A stretch of 10,452 nucleotides of DNA. Source: AP-16 sp036395835. GTDB taxonomy: Bacteria > Pseudomonadota > Alphaproteobacteria > Rhizobiales > Xanthobacteraceae. The notes beneath the pieces were generated by a model that saw nothing but the letters and a program-made list of their open reading frames with translations, made no database searches and was not told where the DNA came from. A program made the translations under genes and the position numbers. Each line of letters starts with the position of its first letter. Position 1 is the stretch's first letter. Shown in pieces: positions 7,074-10,452 of this stretch. The stretch spans positions 1 to 10,452 of the forward strand of contig DASWCW010000160.1 of assembly GCA_036395835.1 (NCBI GenBank). The letters run 5' to 3'.

Positions 7074-7322
7074 TTTCGGCGACCCGCCTCCGGCCCAGCC
7101 CCAACGCCCGCCCTGCCCCTGATTCGTGGTGCTCGGCGGCGCGCGCGCCTCGCGCAAGCAAGTAGTGAATCGATATTCTGGCTTTGAAGGCCCAAGGCCT
7201 TGTAGCGCTCCGGGTCCGCCGGCCCATGGGGTTGCGGTCCTAAGGATTTGACTACAAAGGGGCTGTACGGCGGCACGGATGTGGCACTATGGCGCGTCCC
7301 TTCCGCCTGGACCTCGACCGCA
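7074..7322. other. Intergenic region before the metallopeptidase gene
   Basis: A 249 bp non-coding gap. It holds an alternating 12 bp palindrome (GGCGCGCGCGCC, 7138-7149), then a less GC-rich stretch with a perfect hairpin AAGGCC-CAA-GGCCTT (7187-7201). A longer-range pairing of TTGTAG (7200-7205) with CTACAA (7252-7257) could enclose about 46 bases. TTGACT at 7248-7253 resembles a -35 element, but I see no good -10 at 16-18 bases. Short reading frames on either strand here (for example minus-strand ATG 7227) run antisense into phaZ and look like shadows. A promoter/leader or a small RNA is possible but unproven. Confidence 0.35.
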
Positions 7323-8135
7323 ATGCCGCTCCGCGCCCTGCTCTACCGCCGGCCGACCGAACCGCAGGCGATCGAAGTCGTCTTCGATCGAGCGATCTAT
7401 CTCATTCGGCTGCGGCGGCATCGGCAAGCGCGCCGCTATACGCTGCGCATCCAGGCGGCGACGCGCGAAGTCATTCTCACCATGCCGCCGCGCGGCAGCC
7501 TCAAGGAAGCGCGCGCGTTCGCCGACAAGCACGGCGGCTGGATCGCGGCGCGGCTCAAACGGCTTCCGGAAGCCGCGCCGTTCGCGCACGGCTCCGAAGT
7601 GCCGCTGCGCGGTCTTCGCCATCGCATCGTGCACCGCCCGCACACGCGCGGCACGGCGTGGACGGAACGGGACGGCAACGGCGGCCGTCTGATCTGCGTG
7701 GCAGGCGAGGGGCCGCACCTCGCGCGCCGCGTCGGCGATTTCCTCAAGCGCGAGGCCAAGCGCGATCTCGAGGTCGCGAGCCGAGGTTATGCGGGCCAGA
7801 TCGGCGTGGCGATCAAGCGCATTTCGGTGCGCGACCAGAACAGCCGGTGGGGCTCCTGCTCGACCACCGGCGTGCTGTCGTTCTCCTGGCGGCTGATCCT
7901 GGCGCCGCCGTTCGTGCTGCAATATCTCGCCGCCCACGAGGTCGCGCATCTGGTCGAGATGAACCATTCCCGCCGCTTCTGGCGGCTGCTGAAACGGCTC
8001 TGCCCCGACATGCACCGCGCCAAGGTCTGGCTCGACGTGCACGGCACCGACCTGCATCGCTACGGCGAGACGGAAAACGGCGCGCATCTGCCGCGCAGCC
8101 TGCGGAGCCGGGTGTTCAACAATCGCGATTTCTAA
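7323..8135 (+). CDS. M48-like zinc metallopeptidase, YgjP/DUF45 family
   Basis: A 270-residue predicted cytoplasmic metallopeptidase (COG1451, YgjP-like, related to SprT/WLM minigluzincins). The zinc site is visible: HEVAH at 205-209 with Glu206 as catalytic base, and a third probable ligand His215 in MNHSRRFW. The family motif NSRWGSC lies upstream (RWGSC at 175-179), preceded by RRYTLRI (37-43) and TMPPRGSLKEA (53-63) typical of its N-terminal half. ATG 7323 (MPLRALLYRRP) is preferred because homologous content begins there. The frame stays open upstream to TTG 7248 and GTG 7281, but those residues look non-conserved and TTG 7248 sits within a TTGACT motif. No good ribosome site precedes 7323. 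The substrate is unknown for this family; YgjP-type proteins are often annotated only as metal-dependent hydrolases. It converges with the PBP gene. Confidence 0.88.
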   Translation: MPLRALLYRRPTEPQAIEVVFDRAIYLIRLRRHRQARRYTLRIQAATREVILTMPPRGSLKEARAFADKHGGWIAARLKRLPEAAPFAHGSEVPLRGLRHRIVHRPHTRGTAWTERDGNGGRLICVAGEGPHLARRVGDFLKREAKRDLEVASRGYAGQIGVAIKRISVRDQNSRWGSCSTTGVLSFSWRLILAPPFVLQYLAAHEVAHLVEMNHSRRFWRLLKRLCPDMHRAKVWLDVHGTDLHRYGETENGAHLPRSLRSRVFNNRDF

Positions 8136-8154
8136 AGCCGGACACCGGAACGCA

Positions 8155-8239
8155 GACGAGGGACGACAGACGGCGGACGACGGATCAAGACGCAACTGCC
8201 CTCCTCCAATCCGTCCTCTGCCGTCTGTTCTCCGTCGTC
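8155..8239. terminator. Long imperfect inverted repeat, probable bidirectional terminator
   Basis: Two 31 base arms (8155-8185 and 8209-8239) pair at 26 of 31 positions by my hand alignment, around a 23 base loop. The left arm is built almost only from A, G and C in GACGAC/CGGCGG-like steps and the right arm is its pyrimidine-rich counterpart, so the element has a simple-sequence character. It starts 19 bases after the metallopeptidase stop and ends 3 bases before the PBP stop on the opposite strand, filling the convergent junction. A shared terminator is the simplest reading. A dispersed intergenic repeat is the alternative. Confidence 0.6.
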
Positions 8240-8242
8240 TGA

Positions 8243-10378
8243 TCAGCGCCCGAACAGGCGGTCGAGCAGCCAGCCATCCATGGTCGAAGGCGGCGGACGA
8301 CCCTGCTGGCGGGCGAGCGCCTGCGGGCCCCATGGAATCCCGCCCGGCGGCACCGGCGCCGGCTCGAGCGCGGATCCGGATGCACCCGGCAGCTCGACGA
8401 CCGCCACGCCCTGATGCGCGGTTCGCATGAACCGGTTCCAGATCTCCACCGGCAGGCTGCCTCCCGTCGTATGGTGCGTCGGCGAATTGTCGTCGTTGCC
8501 GAGCCACACGCCGGCAACGAGATGCCCGGTGTAGCCGATGAACCAGGCGTCGCGAAAATCCTGGCTGGTGCCGGTCTTGCCCGCCGCCGGCCAGCCGGGG
8601 AGCTGGCCGCGGCGCGCCGTGCCGCTGACGAGCGTCTCCGCCATCATGGCGTTCATCATGCCGACGTAGCGCTCCTCGACCACGCGCCCGAGGCTGACGT
8701 CGGCGCTCTCGTAGAGCGGCCTGCCCTCGCGCGTGCGCACGCGCTCGACCACGTGGGGAACGACGGCGACGCCGCCGTTCGCGAACGGCGCAAACGCCGC
8801 CACCATCTCGATGAGCGAGACCTCGGAGGTGCCGAGCGCGATCGACGGATTGGGATCGAGCTTCGAGGCGATGCCGAGGCGGTGCGCGGTGCGCACCACG
8901 GATTGCGGGCCGAGTTCGAGGGTGAGCCGGACCGCCACCGTATTGAGCGATTGCGCCAGCGCCCGCGTCAGCGTCACCGGACCGAAATATTCGTGATTGT
9001 AGTTCTCCGGCCGCCAGCCTTTGACGTCGAGCGGCCGGTCCTCGCGCACGCTGTCGGGGGTGAGCCCGCGCTCGAGCGCGGTCAGATACACGAACGGCTT
9101 GAAGGCCGAGCCCGGCTGGCGCTTGGCCGCCACGGCGCGGTTGAACTGGCTCTCGGTGTAATTGCGGCCGCCGACCAGCGCGCGCACCGCGCCGTCCGGC
9201 GTCATCGCCAGCACCGCGCCCTGGCCGACCGCGAATTTCTCGCCCTTTTGCGCGAGCTCGTCGACCAGCGCCTTTTCGGCCGCGCCCTGCAGCCGGGAGT
9301 CGATCGTGGTCTCGACCACGATGTCCTCGTCGACCCGGCCGACGAGGTCGTTGAGCACGTCCATGATCCAGTCGGCGACGTAGTTGCCGGAGCCGCCCGG
9401 CGTCTGCTTGAGGATGCGCGGCGAGTGCGAGATCGCGAGCTGCGCCATGCGCTCGGTGATGAAGCCCGCATCCGCCATCGCTACCAGCACGACCTGGGCG
9501 CGGCGCTCGGCGCCGTCGGGATTGCGCGTGGGCGCCAGGCGCGACGGCGACTTGACGAGGCCCGCGAGCAGCGCCGCCTCCGCAACCGTCACCTGCCGGG
9601 CCGACTTGCCGAAATAACGCTGCGCCGCGGCCTCGACGCCATACGCGCCGGCGCCGAAATAGACCCGGTTGAGGTAGAGCTCGAGGATCTGCTGCTTGGA
9701 AAACTTGCGCTCGAGCCAGAACGCCAGCACGACTTCCTGGAGCTTGCGCGTGATGGTGCGCTCCTGGGTGAGGAACAGGTTTTTCGCAAGCTGCTGGGTC
9801 AGCGTCGAGCCGCCCTGCGACACCCCGCGGTGCAGCAGGTTCATGCCCAGCGCGCGGACGATGCCGAGGGGATCGACCCCGTAGTGGGAAAGGAAGCGGC
9901 GATCCTCGATGGCGATGAAGGCTTGCGGCAGGTACGCCGGCAATTCCTTGAGCGGCAGCGGCGGGCCGCTGGTATCGCCGCGGGTCGCGAGCACGCGGCC
10001 CGAAAGGTCGACGATCTCGATCGCGGGCGGGCGTTTGGGCACTTCGAGCGACTGGATCGGCGGCAGATGCGCGCCCACCCAGGCGATCGCCGCAATCGCG
10101 GCGATGAAGGCCCACAGCGCGAGCACGACGGCCCAATAGAGGAGGCGCGTGAAACCGCGCCGACGCCCGCCGCGGCTGCCGCCGCGCTGCCATTGCGTGG
10201 CCTCGCGGACGCTGTCTTCGCCGCGGCCGCGCGCGCGTTTGCGCTCGCTCTTGCCGGCTGACCGGCGCTCGCCGCGCACGCGCGGGGCACGGGCCGGCTC
10301 GCCGGTCGCGCCCGCCTCGGCGGCGATGCGCTGGGGATCGGATTTGCGGCGCGCTCGCTCTCGACGTCCCGGCGCCAT
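8243..10378 (-). CDS. Class A penicillin-binding protein, PBP1A family (bifunctional)
   Basis: A 711-residue inner-membrane peptidoglycan synthase with glycosyltransferase and transpeptidase activities, acting in the periplasm. A long basic Arg/Ala-rich cytoplasmic tail (1-77) precedes one membrane anchor (about 78-101). The GT51 domain shows EDRRF with catalytic Glu158, GGSTLTQQLAKN (189-200), RKLQE (211-215) and KQQILELYLNRVYFG (228-242). The transpeptidase has SAFK with nucleophile Ser424 and Lys427, SLN (477-479) and KTGT (601-604). A Pro-rich C-terminal tail follows about residue 660. It is shorter than typical ~800-residue PBP1A proteins, with little room for an OB-like insert between domains, so it is best left as PBP1A-family rather than given a gene symbol. 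ATG 10378-10376 has AGGGG a few bases upstream. The 74 bases beyond it contain a small hairpin (CCCGC-AAT-GCGGG, 10398-10410) and no clear promoter boxes. Confidence 0.95.
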   Translation of the reverse strand: MAPGRRERARRKSDPQRIAAEAGATGEPARAPRVRGERRSAGKSERKRARGRGEDSVREATQWQRGGSRGGRRRGFTRLLYWAVVLALWAFIAAIAAIAWVGAHLPPIQSLEVPKRPPAIEIVDLSGRVLATRGDTSGPPLPLKELPAYLPQAFIAIEDRRFLSHYGVDPLGIVRALGMNLLHRGVSQGGSTLTQQLAKNLFLTQERTITRKLQEVVLAFWLERKFSKQQILELYLNRVYFGAGAYGVEAAAQRYFGKSARQVTVAEAALLAGLVKSPSRLAPTRNPDGAERRAQVVLVAMADAGFITERMAQLAISHSPRILKQTPGGSGNYVADWIMDVLNDLVGRVDEDIVVETTIDSRLQGAAEKALVDELAQKGEKFAVGQGAVLAMTPDGAVRALVGGRNYTESQFNRAVAAKRQPGSAFKPFVYLTALERGLTPDSVREDRPLDVKGWRPENYNHEYFGPVTLTRALAQSLNTVAVRLTLELGPQSVVRTAHRLGIASKLDPNPSIALGTSEVSLIEMVAAFAPFANGGVAVVPHVVERVRTREGRPLYESADVSLGRVVEERYVGMMNAMMAETLVSGTARRGQLPGWPAAGKTGTSQDFRDAWFIGYTGHLVAGVWLGNDDNSPTHHTTGGSLPVEIWNRFMRTAHQGVAVVELPGASGSALEPAPVPPGGIPWGPQALARQQGRPPPSTMDGWLLDRLFGR

Positions 10379-10452
10379 TGCCCCTGCCGCGTTTCGCCCC
10401 GCAATGCGGGACTTCGCGCGAACGCTAAGCGCCGCGGTTTAAAGCGGGGTTA

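Noticed and set aside
7138..7149. Perfect 12 bp alternating CG palindrome as a possible Z-DNA or protein site
   Set aside because: Short alternating GC runs are common at this base composition, and nothing nearby gives it a role.
5361..7157. A 598-codon minus-strand open frame opposite phaZ
   Set aside because: His/Arg/Asp-rich shadow typical of the complement of GC-rich coding DNA, while phaZ has a full catalytic triad.
7287..10193. A 968-codon open frame on the minus strand, antisense to the metallopeptidase and in another frame of the PBP gene
   Set aside because: It is Arg/Ala/Pro-rich with no recognisable domain and overlaps two well-supported genes; long stop-free shadow frames are expected at this GC content.
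1..10452. Search for a defence island, biosynthetic cluster, prophage, CRISPR array, tRNA or rRNA
   Set aside because: All substantial coding space is explained by known housekeeping, regulatory, transport and storage genes; no spaced direct repeats, integrase, transposase or cloverleaf-like sequence was seen.

Overview
This 10.45 kb window looks like an ordinary chromosomal segment of a GC-rich alphaproteobacterium, most likely Hyphomicrobiales (Bradyrhizobium, Rhodopseudomonas or Xanthobacteraceae-like). The reasons are an MmcB-family protein (a mostly alphaproteobacterial DNA-repair family), a RegB/RegA (ActS/ActR, PrrB/PrrA) redox two-component pair, an intracellular polyhydroxybutyrate depolymerase, and strong G/C preference at third codon positions. 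I see no phage, insertion sequence, tRNA, rRNA or CRISPR array.

Layout, left to right. (1) Bases 1-1077, +: methylthioribose-1-phosphate isomerase (mtnA, methionine salvage), cut at the left edge. (2) A roughly 200 bp gap with a repeat-like, hairpin-rich stretch. (3) 1279-1764, +: MmcB-type DNA repair protein with a PD-(D/E)XK nuclease-like core. (4) A convergent junction with a perfect 9 bp stem hairpin (1799-1820). (5) 3842-1876, -: redox sensor kinase RegB followed by its regulator RegA. (6) 3932-5532, +, divergent from regB: an ABC-2 type exporter made of an ATPase and a permease overlapping by 4 bp. (7) 5607-7073, +: intracellular PHB depolymerase, possibly co-transcribed with the exporter and carrying an N-terminal extension of atypical composition. 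(8) 7323-8135, +: YgjP/DUF45-type zinc metallopeptidase after a 249 bp gap. (9) A long imperfect inverted repeat (8155-8239) at a second convergent junction. (10) 10378-8243, -: bifunctional class A penicillin-binding protein.

The clearest functional unit is regB-regA. The membrane kinase has the quinone-site heptapeptide, the phosphoacceptor histidine and the redox cysteine, and its partner has the aspartyl receiver and a Fis-type helix-turn-helix. Its neighbourhood with a PHB depolymerase makes sense, since PHB is a store of carbon and reducing power in these bacteria, but a regulatory link is only inferred. The ABC exporter is a complete ATPase/permease pair whose substrate cannot be read from sequence. 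The other genes (mtnA, mmcB, the metallopeptidase and the PBP) are unrelated housekeeping functions.

I found no convincing undescribed system. The points most worth a second look are the PHB depolymerase leader, the 85 bp inverted repeat, the uncharacterised 249 bp gap before the metallopeptidase, and the ABC ATPase lacking the usual Q-loop glutamine.
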